Source: Blastococcus saxobsidens
GTDB taxonomy: Bacteria; Actinomycetota; Actinomycetes; Mycobacteriales; Geodermatophilaceae
Length of the DNA stretch: 64,000 nucleotides
Assembly: GCF_002938435.1 (NCBI RefSeq)
Contig: NZ_POQT01000019.1
Span: 18,684-82,683, forward strand
Direction: 5' to 3'
Shown: positions 1 through 8,488 of the stretch, in pieces
Layout of the letters: the number at the start of each line of letters is the position of its first letter
Numbering within the stretch: position 1 is the stretch's first letter
Translations under genes and position numbers: made by a program
The notes under the pieces: model-generated
Told to the model about the DNA's origin: nothing
Databases searched by the model: none
The model's input: the letters and a program-made list of their open reading frames with translations, nothing else

Positions 1-40
1 CGGCGTCCGGATCGCGCTGGTCGAGATCCCGGATGCGCAT
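1..40 (-). CDS. Possible start of a protein cut by the window edge
   Basis: A minus-strand ATG at 40 begins an open frame (MRIRDLDQRDPDA) that leaves the window. The same frame stays open upstream to about 148 with a plausible coding pattern (SQLDAEDLSVVSSLVAAQR) but shows no ATG, GTG or TTG, so the start is uncertain. A competing plus-strand frame (GVRIALVEIPDAHPLRRDQR) ends at 64. No function can be assigned from 13 residues. Confidence 0.25.
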   Translation of the reverse strand, partial: MRIRDLDQRDPDA

Positions 41-146
41 CCTCTGCGCCGCGACCAGCGATGAGACGACGCTCAGGTCCTCCGCGTCCAGCTGCGAGAC
101 GTTCCCGCGGGACCCCGAGCCGGCCGCCGCGGGAGGCGGCCGGGCG

Positions 147-998
147 TCAGGTCGAGGCGACGCGGTCCAGGATCGCGGCGGCCAGCTGCTCCGGTGCCTG
201 CTCGGGGACCCAGTGCGTGATGCCCGGCAGCTCCACGAATCGGTAGTCGCCGGTCACGAACTCCTCGCACGCGAGCGCCGCGGTCCGCCCGATGGCGACG
301 TCGTTGTCGCTCCAGACGTAGGTGGTCGGCACCGACACCTTGTCCACGCGGATGTCGGAGCTCATGGCGCGGTACCAGTTCAGCGCGGCGGTCAGCGCAC
401 CCGGCGCCGAGAGCACGGCCACGTACTCGTCGACGGCCTCGGGGGAGACGCCGGTCTCGCCCTCGGCACCCAGCAGCATCCGGCGCAGCCGCCGGGCGTC
501 GTCGGCCAGGAGCACCTCCTCGGCCTTGCCCCGCTGCCAGAACAGCCGGATGTAGGCCGAGCGCTCCTTCTGCTCGGGGTCGACCCTGAAGGCGGCGGTG
601 TATGCGGCGGGGTGCGGCACCGACACCGCGGTCAGCGAGCGGACGCGGTCGGCGTGCCAGGCGGCCAGCGTCCACGCGACGTTGGCGCCCCAGTCGTGGC
701 CCACGACGTCGGCCATGGGGATCTCCAGCGCCGTCATGAGGTCCGCGCTCACCTGCGCGAGGTTCTGCATGGCGTAGGCCTCGACCTCGTCCGGTCGCGC
801 GCCGGGGGAGTAGCCGAGCTGGTCGGGTGCATACGTGCGCAGGCCGGCCTGGGTGAGCAGCGGCGTCACCGCGGCCCACGAGGCCGACGTCTGCGGGAAG
901 CCGTGCAGCAGCAGCACCGGGCGCCCGTCCTCCGGGCCGTCGACCCGCACGTCGAAGGTCAGGTCGCCGACGTCCACGCGCAGCAGCTCTCCAGGCAT
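147..998 (-). CDS. Alpha/beta hydrolase, epoxide hydrolase-like
   Basis: A 283-residue alpha/beta-hydrolase of the epoxide hydrolase/haloalkane dehalogenase branch, probably cytosolic. The oxyanion-hole motif HGFPQ is at residues 32-36. The nucleophile elbow VGHDWG carries Asp at about 102, as in epoxide hydrolases, rather than the Ser of esterases. The catalytic His lies in GITHWVPEQAP near the C-terminus. The ATG at 998 places the domain start correctly; longer readings of the frame run into the neighbouring gene. A repeat-rich operator-like segment (1051-1083) lies just upstream. The substrate is unknown and could be an epoxide or a halide. Confidence 0.85.
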   Translation of the reverse strand: MPGELLRVDVGDLTFDVRVDGPEDGRPVLLLHGFPQTSASWAAVTPLLTQAGLRTYAPDQLGYSPGARPDEVEAYAMQNLAQVSADLMTALEIPMADVVGHDWGANVAWTLAAWHADRVRSLTAVSVPHPAAYTAAFRVDPEQKERSAYIRLFWQRGKAEEVLLADDARRLRRMLLGAEGETGVSPEAVDEYVAVLSAPGALTAALNWYRAMSSDIRVDKVSVPTTYVWSDNDVAIGRTAALACEEFVTGDYRFVELPGITHWVPEQAPEQLAAAILDRVAST

Positions 999-1050
999 GG
1001 GCGCGACGCTATCGGGGGCCCGCACCCGGCGCCGTACGCGGTACCTGCAC

Positions 1051-1083
1051 GTCGACAGGTCGACATCTCGACAAGTCGAGGAG
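1051..1083. promoter_or_regulatory. GTCGAC-rich operator-like segment
   Basis: The gap between the hydrolase start (998) and the acetyltransferase stop (1084) contains overlapping GTCGAC, CGACATC and CGACAAGTCG words. Nearly the same words recur at 35741-35776. The position, 55-85 bp upstream of the hydrolase start, suits an operator, but no regulator is identified. Confidence 0.35.
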
Positions 1084-1590
1084 TCAACTGCCGAGCCGGA
1101 GCCCCAGCTGGTGGACCCGCAGCCCCTCGGGGGAGACGAGCAGGTCCTCCGGTGCCATCCCGAGCCGGTGGGCCACGGCGAGGGACGGCGCGTTCGCCTC
1201 GTGCACGAGCGCCACCAGGTGCGGCACCCCGGCCGAGCGCGCCCGCTGGACGACCGCGCGCGCCGCCGTCGTCGCACGACCGCGACCCCAGTGCGCCCGC
1301 CCGAGGCGCCAGCCGATCTCCAGCTCGCCGGTGGGGCCCCAGTCCGCACCCCACGGCTGCACCCCGGCGAAGCCGACCACCTCACTGTCGACCACGAGGG
1401 AGAACAGGCACAACCCCGAGTCCCGTGCGAGCTGCTGCTGCCGCCCGACGAAGGCCTCGTACCAGGGCAGGTCCCGCACGAGCCCGGTACCGATGTAGCG
1501 CATGACCTCCGGGTCGTCGAACAGCCGGTGCCATGCGACGGCGTCCTCGTCCAGGGGCACGCGCAGCAGCGGTCCGGTTCTTTCGGGCAC
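1084..1590 (-). CDS. GNAT family N-acetyltransferase (RimJ/RimL type)
   Basis: A 168-residue GNAT protein. It shows the acetyl-CoA pocket region LEIGWRLGRAHWGRGRATTA followed by the C-terminal pattern EANAPSLAVAHRLGM, typical of RimJ/RimL-type enzymes that acetylate protein N-termini or small amines. The GTG at 1590 (PERTGPLLRVPLDEDAVAW) is chosen because the domain begins there. It lies upstream of the hydrolase on the same strand with an 85-bp gap. The substrate is not predictable. Confidence 0.8.
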   Translation of the reverse strand: MPERTGPLLRVPLDEDAVAWHRLFDDPEVMRYIGTGLVRDLPWYEAFVGRQQQLARDSGLCLFSLVVDSEVVGFAGVQPWGADWGPTGELEIGWRLGRAHWGRGRATTAARAVVQRARSAGVPHLVALVHEANAPSLAVAHRLGMAPEDLLVSPEGLRVHQLGLRLGS

Positions 1591-1647
1591 GGCTGCGACG
1601 CTAACGGGGGCGTGGTCGGCCCCCCGGCCGCGGCTACGGTCGACGCC

Positions 1648-3054
1648 GTGACCAGCGAGCGCGAGTACGTCACCGCCCACCTCGACGACCTGCACGCCGA
1701 CCTCGGCGCCTGGCTGCGCATCCCGTCGATCTCCGCGGACCCGGCGCACGCCGACGACGTCGCCGCCAGCGCGGCGTGGCTGGCCGAGGCGCTCACCCGC
1801 ACCGGCTTCCCGACCGTGGAGATCTGGCCGACCGCCGGTGCGCCCGCCGTCTTCGCCGAGTGGCCGTCGGCGGACGCCGACGCACCAGTCGCGCTGGTCT
1901 ACGGCCACCACGACGTGCAGCCGGTGGACCCGCCGGAGCTGTGGGTGCACCCGCCGTTCGAGCCCACTCGGGTCGAGGGGCCCGACGGCCCGGAGCTGCA
2001 CGCCCGCGGCGCCATCGACGACAAGGGAAACGTCGCCTTCCACCTCCTCGGCATCCGCGCGCACCTCGCCGCCACCGGCCGCGACACCCCCGCGGTCACG
2101 GTGAAGCTGCTCATCGAGGGCGAGGAGGAGTCCGGTTCCCCGCACTTCGAGGCTCTGCTGCGGGAGAAGGCCGACCGGCTGGCGTGCGACGTCGTCGTCG
2201 TCAGCGACACCGGCATGGCCGCTCCCGACGTGCCCAGCGCGGTGACCGCCATGCGGGGGCTCGCCGACGCCGAGATCACCCTGCGCGGTCCCGCCGTCGA
2301 CCTCCATTCGGGCTCGTTCGGCGGGGCCGTCCCCAATCCGCTGCACGCCCTGGCGGAGCTGATCGCGAAGCTGCACGACGACCAGGGCCGCGTGACCATC
2401 CCGGGCTTCTACGACAAGGTCCGCTCGCTGTCCGACCGCGAGCGCGAGCTCATGAGCCGCGTCCCGTTCGACGAGCAGACCTGGCTCGCCGGCCCGGCGG
2501 CGTCCCGGGCGACGTACGGCGAGGCCGGCTACAGCACCCTGGAACGCACCGGCGCCCGCCCGACCGCCGAGGTCAACGGCATGTGGGGCGGCTACACCGG
2601 CCCCGGCCACAAGACGATCATCCCGGCCGAGGCGCACGCCAAGGTCACCTTCCGGCTGGTGTCCGACCAGCGGCCGGAGGACGTCGGACCGCTGCTGCGC
2701 GCCTGGGTCCAGGACAACGTCCCGGCCGGCATCGAGGCGGAGGTGCACACCCCGCCCGGGGGCGTCGCGCCGTGCGCCAGCGACCTGGACTCCCCGCACA
2801 TGGACGCGCTGCTGGCTGCCATCGGCCAGGCCTTCGACACCGACCCGGGCGACGTGCTGTTCACGCGGGAGGGCGGCAGCGGTCCCGAGGCGGCGATCGT
2901 GGCGGCGCTGGGTGCCCCGCTGCTGTTCCTCGGCGCCGGTCTCCCCACCGACCGCATCCACTCGCCGAACGAGCGGGTGCTGCTGCCGATGCTCTACCGC
3001 GGCGCCGAGGCGGCGGCGCACCTCTGGCGGGAGCTGGCCGCTCGCCGCAGCTAG
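1648..3054 (+). CDS. M20 family dipeptidase
   Basis: A 468-residue M20 metallopeptidase resembling carnosinase-like dipeptidases. Two-metal ligands are visible: YGHHDVQ (about 86-91), GAIDDKGN, the catalytic EGEEESGS, VVSDTG and the late IHSPNE. A dimerisation/lid domain lies between about 210 and 330 with GMWGGYTGPG. The likely role is cytosolic cleavage of dipeptides or related amide compounds. The GTG at 1648 gives the usual family length. Its TAG shares a CTAG palindrome (3051-3054) with the stop of the convergent methyltransferase gene, so no room is left for a separate terminator. Confidence 0.9.
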   Translation: MTSEREYVTAHLDDLHADLGAWLRIPSISADPAHADDVAASAAWLAEALTRTGFPTVEIWPTAGAPAVFAEWPSADADAPVALVYGHHDVQPVDPPELWVHPPFEPTRVEGPDGPELHARGAIDDKGNVAFHLLGIRAHLAATGRDTPAVTVKLLIEGEEESGSPHFEALLREKADRLACDVVVVSDTGMAAPDVPSAVTAMRGLADAEITLRGPAVDLHSGSFGGAVPNPLHALAELIAKLHDDQGRVTIPGFYDKVRSLSDRERELMSRVPFDEQTWLAGPAASRATYGEAGYSTLERTGARPTAEVNGMWGGYTGPGHKTIIPAEAHAKVTFRLVSDQRPEDVGPLLRAWVQDNVPAGIEAEVHTPPGGVAPCASDLDSPHMDALLAAIGQAFDTDPGDVLFTREGGSGPEAAIVAALGAPLLFLGAGLPTDRIHSPNERVLLPMLYRGAEAAAHLWRELAARRS

Positions 3055-3824
3055 GGGAGCGTCCCGACGACGACGGTGGCGGCCCGCTCGTCGTCGGTGA
3101 CCAGCCGGGCCTGCAGACCGGCGGCGGTGACCGTCTCGAGCGCGGCGGCGGCCTGGCCCTCGCTGCACTCGAACAGCAGCGAGCCGCCGGGCGCGAGCCA
3201 GTCGGGGGCACCGGCGGCGACGCGGCGGGCGAGCGCGAGCCCGTCCGGCCCGCCGTCGAGCGCCGTCCGGGGCTCGTGGTCGCGGGCCTCCGGCGGCATG
3301 AGCGCGACGGCGTCGGTGGGCACGTACGGCACGTTGGCGGTGAGGACGGCGACCCGGCCGCGGAGCCCGTCCGGCAGTGCGTCGAACAGGTCGCCCTGGT
3401 GCACCAGGGCGCCGGGCAGGTTCGTCCGCGCGCAGGCCACCGACGCGGGCTCGACGTCGGACGCGTGCAGGTCGATGCCCGGCACGGCCGCGCGGAGGGC
3501 CGCTCCCACCGCACCCGTTCCGCAGCACAGGTCGACGACGACCGAGCCGGGCCGGGCGAGCGCCGCCGCCTCGAGCACCAGCGCCTCGGTGCGCCGGCGG
3601 GGGACGAACACCCCGGCAGCGACGGCGATCCGCAGCCCGCAGAACTCCGCCCAGCCCAGGAGCACCTCCAGCGGCGTCCCGGCCACCCGTCGCTCGACCA
3701 GCCGGTCGAGCTCCTGCCGGTCGGTGGCCGCGACGGCGAGCAGCTGCGCCTCGTCCTCGGCGAACACGCACCCGGCTACCCGAAGTCGGCGGACCACGTC
3801 CACGTCGGGGGACGCGTGCTGCAC
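3051..3824 (-). CDS. HemK/PrmC-like methyltransferase
   Basis: A 257-residue class I SAM-dependent methyltransferase. The layout is PrmC-like: a helical N-terminal domain (ELDRLVERRVAGTPLEVLLGWAEF), then VPRRRTEALV, the SAM motif VVDLCCGTGAVG (about 93-104), and the catalytic NVPYVPT where the family usually has NPPY. The change of the first Pro to Val is common in actinobacterial paralogues and makes release-factor glutamine methylation uncertain. It ends tail-to-tail with the dipeptidase with a 4-base overlap. Confidence 0.8.
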   Translation of the reverse strand: MQHASPDVDVVRRLRVAGCVFAEDEAQLLAVAATDRQELDRLVERRVAGTPLEVLLGWAEFCGLRIAVAAGVFVPRRRTEALVLEAAALARPGSVVVDLCCGTGAVGAALRAAVPGIDLHASDVEPASVACARTNLPGALVHQGDLFDALPDGLRGRVAVLTANVPYVPTDAVALMPPEARDHEPRTALDGGPDGLALARRVAAGAPDWLAPGGSLLFECSEGQAAAALETVTAAGLQARLVTDDERAATVVVGTLP

Positions 3825-3874
3825 AGGACCTCCGGGAGGGGGAGCGGTCGTGGGGGACGACCTAGGCTGACGGC

Positions 3875-4768
3875 GTGACCGGAGCCGGGCAGACCCCTCC
3901 GCCGGGCTGGTACCCCGATCCCGGTGGCGCCCCCGGCATGGTGCGCTGGTGGGACGGCGGTACCTGGTCCGACGTCATGATGCCGTCCGGTCCCGGGGTC
4001 GCGGTGCGCACCGCTCCCGGCGCCGCCCAGCACCGTGAGGTCGAGCTGTCCCCGGCGGATCAGGCGGAGACCGGCCGGACGCCCCGCCGGTCGGCGGTGT
4101 GGATCGCCCTCGTGGCGGTCGTCGTCCTGGTCGGTGCCGTGGTCGGCACGCTGCTCGCCCTGCGACCGGACGGGGACCGGTCCGACCGCACGGCGGCGCC
4201 GTCGACCAGCGCCGTCCCGTCCCAGCCGGGTGGCGGCTCCGCCTTCCCGTCGGGGATGGTGCGGATCACCGACCGGGCCGCCGGGATCTCCTACCCCTAC
4301 CTCGGGGAGGGGTGGTCGGAGTTCGACCTGGGCCTGCAGCTGGAGACGACGGAGACGACGGGTCAGTACTTCACGACGCAGGAGGGCACCCCCGACGGCG
4401 GGATCTTCATCAGCCAGTGCACCTCCGGGCCGGTGGCCGCGGAGTACGGCTACGCCGGTCCCTCGACGCTGCAGTCGACGGTGACCCGGCTGGCGGCCAG
4501 CGTGCGCGGCAACTACTACCCGGGCCCCAACGAGCGCGAGGTGCTGCGCGACGAGGCGCGCACCGTCGACGGGCGCGCTGCCCATCTCGTCGAGTTCACG
4601 CTGACCTGGGACGTCGAGGGCTACGACGCCACGGGGGAGCGGGCCGCGCTGCTGCTGATCGACGTCGGCCGACCGGCCCCGGCGCTGGTGTACATCTCCA
4701 TCCCCAACACGCACGCGGAGCTCTACGGCGTCATCGACCGCGTCCTCGAGGACATCGACGTGCTGTGA
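3875..4768 (+). CDS. DUF2510 domain membrane-anchored protein
   Basis: A 297-residue protein with an N-terminal DUF2510 motif (PPPGWYPDPGG...RWWDGGTWS), a low-complexity linker, one transmembrane helix at about residues 72-95 (VWIALVAVVVLVGAVVGTLL) and a 200-residue extracytoplasmic domain with no motif I recognise. DUF2510 is a short aromatic domain frequent at the N-terminus of actinobacterial membrane proteins. The topology suggests a cytoplasmic N-terminus and exported C-domain. The function is unknown. Confidence 0.75.
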   Translation: MTGAGQTPPPGWYPDPGGAPGMVRWWDGGTWSDVMMPSGPGVAVRTAPGAAQHREVELSPADQAETGRTPRRSAVWIALVAVVVLVGAVVGTLLALRPDGDRSDRTAAPSTSAVPSQPGGGSAFPSGMVRITDRAAGISYPYLGEGWSEFDLGLQLETTETTGQYFTTQEGTPDGGIFISQCTSGPVAAEYGYAGPSTLQSTVTRLAASVRGNYYPGPNEREVLRDEARTVDGRAAHLVEFTLTWDVEGYDATGERAALLLIDVGRPAPALVYISIPNTHAELYGVIDRVLEDIDVL

Positions 4769-4917
4769 CGGCTGCTTGATGATCAGGCGACCTGGTCATG
4801 GAGGGTGCTGGCTCACCGTCGACCGTGAGCCAGGACCCCGCGAGGTGAGCCGGCGGCCCACCCCCGACGGGTGCACCGCAGGGCGGCGGTCGGCCGCCCG
4901 CGGCTACTGTCGGATGC

Positions 4918-6228
4918 GTGACTGCAGCTGGTACCGAACTGACCCTGCGGCACCCGATCGAACGGTTCACGCTGGAGAACGGCCTGCGGGTCGTCCTCGC
5001 TCCTGACCGCAGCGTGCCGGTGGTGGCGGTGAGCGTCTACTACGACGTCGGGATGCGCAACGAACCCGAGGGCCGCACCGGCTTCGCCCACCTCTTCGAG
5101 CACCTGATGTTCCAGGGGTCGGCCAACGTCGCGAAGATGGAGCACGCCCGCCTCGTCCAGGCCGCCGGCGGCACCTTCAACGGGTCCACGCACCAGGACT
5201 ACACGAACTACTTCCAGGCGCTGCCCGCCGAGGCGCTGGAGCGCGCCCTGTTCCTCGAGGCCGACCGCATGGCGGCGCCGGCGATCACCGAGGAGAACCT
5301 CCGCAACCAGATCGACGTCGTGAAGGAGGAGATCCGGGTCAACGTGCTCAACCGGCCCTACGGCGCCTTTCCCTGGCTGCAGCTTCCCGAGATCGCCTTC
5401 GACAGCTTCGCCAACACCCACGACGGCTACGGGTCCTTCGTCGACCTGGAGTCCTCCACCGTCGACGACGCCACCGACTTCTTCTCCCGGTACTACGCCC
5501 CGGGCAACGCGGTGCTGTGCATCGGCGGTGACCTCGACGTCGGCGAGACCGAGAAGCTGGTCCGCCGCTGGTTCGGGCCCGTCCCGGCGCGCGACGTGCC
5601 ACCCCTCCCGCCCACCGGCGAGCCGTCGCCCACCACCGTGCGCTCCGCCGTGGTCGAGGATCCGCTGGCCCCCGCCCCGGCGCTGGCGCTCGGCTGGCGG
5701 GTGCCCGACCCGGTCGGCGACTTCGACACCTACCTCGGCTCCGTGCTGCTGGCCGAGGTCCTCAGCGAGGGCGACGCCTCGCGGTTGGAGCGCCGGCTCG
5801 TCCACGGGGACCGGATCGCGATCGCCCAGAGCAGCTACGTGGGCATGTTCGGCGACCCGTGCGACGTCCGCGACGCCACCCTGTTCACCACCCAGGTCCA
5901 CCACCCGGCCGGCGTCCCGGCCGAGCGGGTGACCGCCGCGGTGCACGAGGAGATCGCCCGCATCGCGGCCGACGGGGTCGACGCCGAGGAGCTGCGCCGG
6001 GTCCAGGCGCGCACCGAGGCCCAGCTGCTCCAGCAGGCGGACTCGATCCTGGGCCGCACGCTGTCCTTCGCGGCCGCCGAGCTCATCCACGGGCGCGCCG
6101 AGCTGGCCGGTGAGCTGGCCGCGCGGCTCGCCGCGGTGACCCCCGAGGCGGTGCAGGTCGCCGCCCGCGGCCTGGATCCAGGCACCGTCGCCATGCTCGA
6201 ACTGCGACCGGCAGGGGGCGCCCGATGA
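4918..6228 (+). CDS. M16 zinc peptidase, catalytic subunit
   Basis: A 436-residue M16 (pitrilysin/processing-peptidase-like) protease. The inverted zinc motif HLFEH is at about 61-65, with the distal Glu in the helix around VKEEIRVNV. The N-terminal strand (ERFTLENGLRVVLAPD) is typical. The gene overlaps the next M16 gene by four bases (ATGA), and the two probably form a heterodimer with one active and one inactive subunit. Peptide clearance or signal-peptide turnover is plausible. Confidence 0.9.
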   Translation: MTAAGTELTLRHPIERFTLENGLRVVLAPDRSVPVVAVSVYYDVGMRNEPEGRTGFAHLFEHLMFQGSANVAKMEHARLVQAAGGTFNGSTHQDYTNYFQALPAEALERALFLEADRMAAPAITEENLRNQIDVVKEEIRVNVLNRPYGAFPWLQLPEIAFDSFANTHDGYGSFVDLESSTVDDATDFFSRYYAPGNAVLCIGGDLDVGETEKLVRRWFGPVPARDVPPLPPTGEPSPTTVRSAVVEDPLAPAPALALGWRVPDPVGDFDTYLGSVLLAEVLSEGDASRLERRLVHGDRIAIAQSSYVGMFGDPCDVRDATLFTTQVHHPAGVPAERVTAAVHEEIARIAADGVDAEELRRVQARTEAQLLQQADSILGRTLSFAAAELIHGRAELAGELAARLAAVTPEAVQVAARGLDPGTVAMLELRPAGGAR

Positions 6229-7598
6229 CCGGCAGCCGGCCGAACCTCATCCCGCCGCTGGGCGAGCCCCGGCCGCAGCCGGTGCCCGTCGCCGAGGAGA
6301 CGACGCTGCCCAACGGCCTGCGTCTCGTCGTCGTGCCGCGCCCGGGTGTGCCGCTGGTGGAGCTGCGGCTGCGCGTGCCGTTCGCCGCGGCCAACGCACG
6401 CAACGCCGGGGTGCACGCCGCTCGCGGCGCCGTCCTCTCCGGGGCGGTCCTGCTCGGCACGCAGCAGCACGACCAGACCGGGATCGCGCAGCTGCTGCAG
6501 AGCCACGGCGCGGAGATGTCGGTGGCCACCGACGCCGACCGGCTGCTGTTCGCCACCACGCTGCTGCCCACCGGGCTGGGCCCGGTGCTCGGCGTCCTCG
6601 CCGAGCTGCTCACCGCGGCCTCCTACCCGGCCGGTCAGGTCGACGGCGAGCGGGACCGGCTGGCCGAGCGGATCGCCATCGCCCGCAGCCAGCCGGGCAC
6701 CATCGCCCGGTCGGCCCTGGCCACCCGGCGGTTCGGCTCCCACCCGTACGCGATCGGGCTGCCCGACGCCGAGCTGGTCTCGGCCGTGCGCGCACCTGCC
6801 CTGCGGCGGCTGCACCGGGAACGGGTGCTGCCCGCCGGGAGCATCCTCGTGCTCGTCGGCGACCTCGACCCGCGCGCCGCGACCGACACCGTCGCCGCCG
6901 CGCTCGAGGGCTGGACCGGCAGCGGCAAGGCCGTGGAGGCCCCGCCGGTCACCGAGCTGCGGCCGGCGGGCATCGAGATCGTCGACCGCCCGGGGGCGGT
7001 GCAGTCCAACCTGCGCCTGGGCGGCCCCGCGCCGCGGCGCACCGACGCCGACCTGCCCGCCGCCCGCCTCGCCGCGATGATCTACGGCGGGTACTTCTCC
7101 TCCCGGCTGGTGGAGAACATCCGCGAGCACAAGGGCTACAGCTACAGCCCGCGCAGCGCCATCGACCACCAGCGGGCGACGTCGTCGTTCCTGGTGGAGG
7201 CCGACGTGGCGACCGAGGTCACCGGCGCGGCGCTGCTGGAGACGGTCTACGAGCTGGGCCGGATCGCGCTCACCCCGGTCTCCGAGGCCGAGCTCGACGC
7301 CGCCCGCCGGTACGTCCTCGGCAGCATGGCGCTGTCCACGGCCACGCACGCGGGGCTGGCCAGCACGGTGTCGGCCCTCCTCGGCGCCGGTCTCCCGGCC
7401 GACTGGCTGCGCACGCACCAGCAGGACCTGGCGGCCGTCACCGTCGACCAGGTGCGGGAGGCGGCCGCCCGGTACCTGGCCCCGGAGAAGCTGACGACCG
7501 TCGTCGTCGGTGACGCCGGCCGGGTCGCCGACGAGCTGGGCACCCTGGCTCCGGTCACGGTCACGGTCACGGTGACCGGGAGCGGCGAGCCGGTATGA
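6225..7598 (+). CDS. M16 peptidase-like, inactive partner subunit
   Basis: A 457-residue M16-fold protein translationally coupled to the upstream catalytic subunit (ATGA overlap). The zinc site is missing: the helix that should carry HxxEH reads GVHAARGAVLSGAVL. The substrate-binding Arg/Tyr motif typical of the non-catalytic half is present (NIREHKGYSYSPRS). The C-terminus ends in a VTVTVTVT tract encoded by three GGTCAC hexamers plus GGTGAC (7553-7576). It overlaps the next gene by four bases. Confidence 0.88.
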   Translation: MTGSRPNLIPPLGEPRPQPVPVAEETTLPNGLRLVVVPRPGVPLVELRLRVPFAAANARNAGVHAARGAVLSGAVLLGTQQHDQTGIAQLLQSHGAEMSVATDADRLLFATTLLPTGLGPVLGVLAELLTAASYPAGQVDGERDRLAERIAIARSQPGTIARSALATRRFGSHPYAIGLPDAELVSAVRAPALRRLHRERVLPAGSILVLVGDLDPRAATDTVAAALEGWTGSGKAVEAPPVTELRPAGIEIVDRPGAVQSNLRLGGPAPRRTDADLPAARLAAMIYGGYFSSRLVENIREHKGYSYSPRSAIDHQRATSSFLVEADVATEVTGAALLETVYELGRIALTPVSEAELDAARRYVLGSMALSTATHAGLASTVSALLGAGLPADWLRTHQQDLAAVTVDQVREAAARYLAPEKLTTVVVGDAGRVADELGTLAPVTVTVTVTGSGEPV

Positions 7599-8485
7599 CC
7601 GGCGGCGACGGGCGCCGGCCGCTGCTCTCGCGGACCGCGCACGACCGGGCCCACCTGGCCCGGTTGCTGCCCGACCCGGCACGCGGGCGGCCGGTGCGCG
7701 TCCTGACGGTCGACGCGCAGCGCACCGTCCCGGTGCAGGAGGGTCCGTCCGGGCCGGTCCTGGTCTGGGACGAACGGCCCGAGCTGCCCACCGGGGCGGT
7801 GTACCTGGGCGAGGCCGACGGCGTGCCCTACGCCGCGGTCCGCGGCGAGCGTGCGCTGACCGTCAACGGGCGGGCCGTCGACCTCTGGGCCGGCCTGCGC
7901 GACGTGGGCGCCGAGCTGGGCGACCTCGACGCCGGTCTGCTCGCCGAGGCCGTGGGCATCCTCGAGTGGCACGACAGGCACCGGTTCAGCCCGCTGACCG
8001 GCGAGCCGACCACGGTGGAGCGCGCCGGCTGGACGCAGCGCGACCCGTCCACCGGGACCGAGTTCTTCCCGCGCGTGGACCCCGCCGTGATCATGCTCGT
8101 CCACGACGGGGCCGACCGCGTCGTCCTCGGGCGGCAGGCGGTCTGGCCGCCCGGGCGCTTCTCCATCCTCGCCGGCTTCGTGGAGCCGGGGGAGTCGGCC
8201 GAGATGGCCGTCGCCCGCGAGGTCGAGGAGGAGGTCGGCCTCCGGGTGACCGACGTGCGCTACGTCGCCAGCCAGCCGTGGCCGTTCCCGCAGTCGCTGA
8301 TGCTCGGGTTCGTCGCCCGTGTCGACGGCGCGCGGGAGATCCGGGTCGATCCCACCGAGATCGCGGAGGCGCGCTGGTTCACCCGCGACGAGCTGCGCAC
8401 TCCCGACGGCCGGCTCGTGATCCCGCCGTCGATCTCCATCGCCCGGCACATCCTCGACCTCTGGGTGAACGACGAGCTCGGCTGA
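7595..8485 (+). CDS. nudC: NAD(H) pyrophosphatase, NudC family
   Basis: A 296-residue Nudix hydrolase that cleaves NAD(H) and may decap NAD-RNA. The Nudix box is GFVEPGESAEMAVAREVEEE (about 191-210), followed by the NudC signature SQPWPFPQSLM. The middle zinc ribbon has lost its cysteines: the segment from RHRFSPLTGEPT to STGTEFFPRVDP contains none where four are expected. It is coupled to the M16 pair by an ATGA overlap and lies next to mycoredoxin and uvrD2, as in M. tuberculosis (Rv3199c). Confidence 0.88.
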   Translation: MTGGDGRRPLLSRTAHDRAHLARLLPDPARGRPVRVLTVDAQRTVPVQEGPSGPVLVWDERPELPTGAVYLGEADGVPYAAVRGERALTVNGRAVDLWAGLRDVGAELGDLDAGLLAEAVGILEWHDRHRFSPLTGEPTTVERAGWTQRDPSTGTEFFPRVDPAVIMLVHDGADRVVLGRQAVWPPGRFSILAGFVEPGESAEMAVAREVEEEVGLRVTDVRYVASQPWPFPQSLMLGFVARVDGAREIRVDPTEIAEARWFTRDELRTPDGRLVIPPSISIARHILDLWVNDELG

Positions 8486-8488
8486 TCC

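Noticed and set aside
7553..7576. Tandem GGTCAC hexamer repeats
   Set aside because: Only four units, in frame, and encoding a harmless VTVTVTVT tail; noted in the gene entry rather than as an element.
5835..7682. Long minus-strand frame opposite the M16 peptidases
   Set aside because: Shadow frame with repetitive basic composition; the plus-strand frames carry HLFEH and the M16 architecture.
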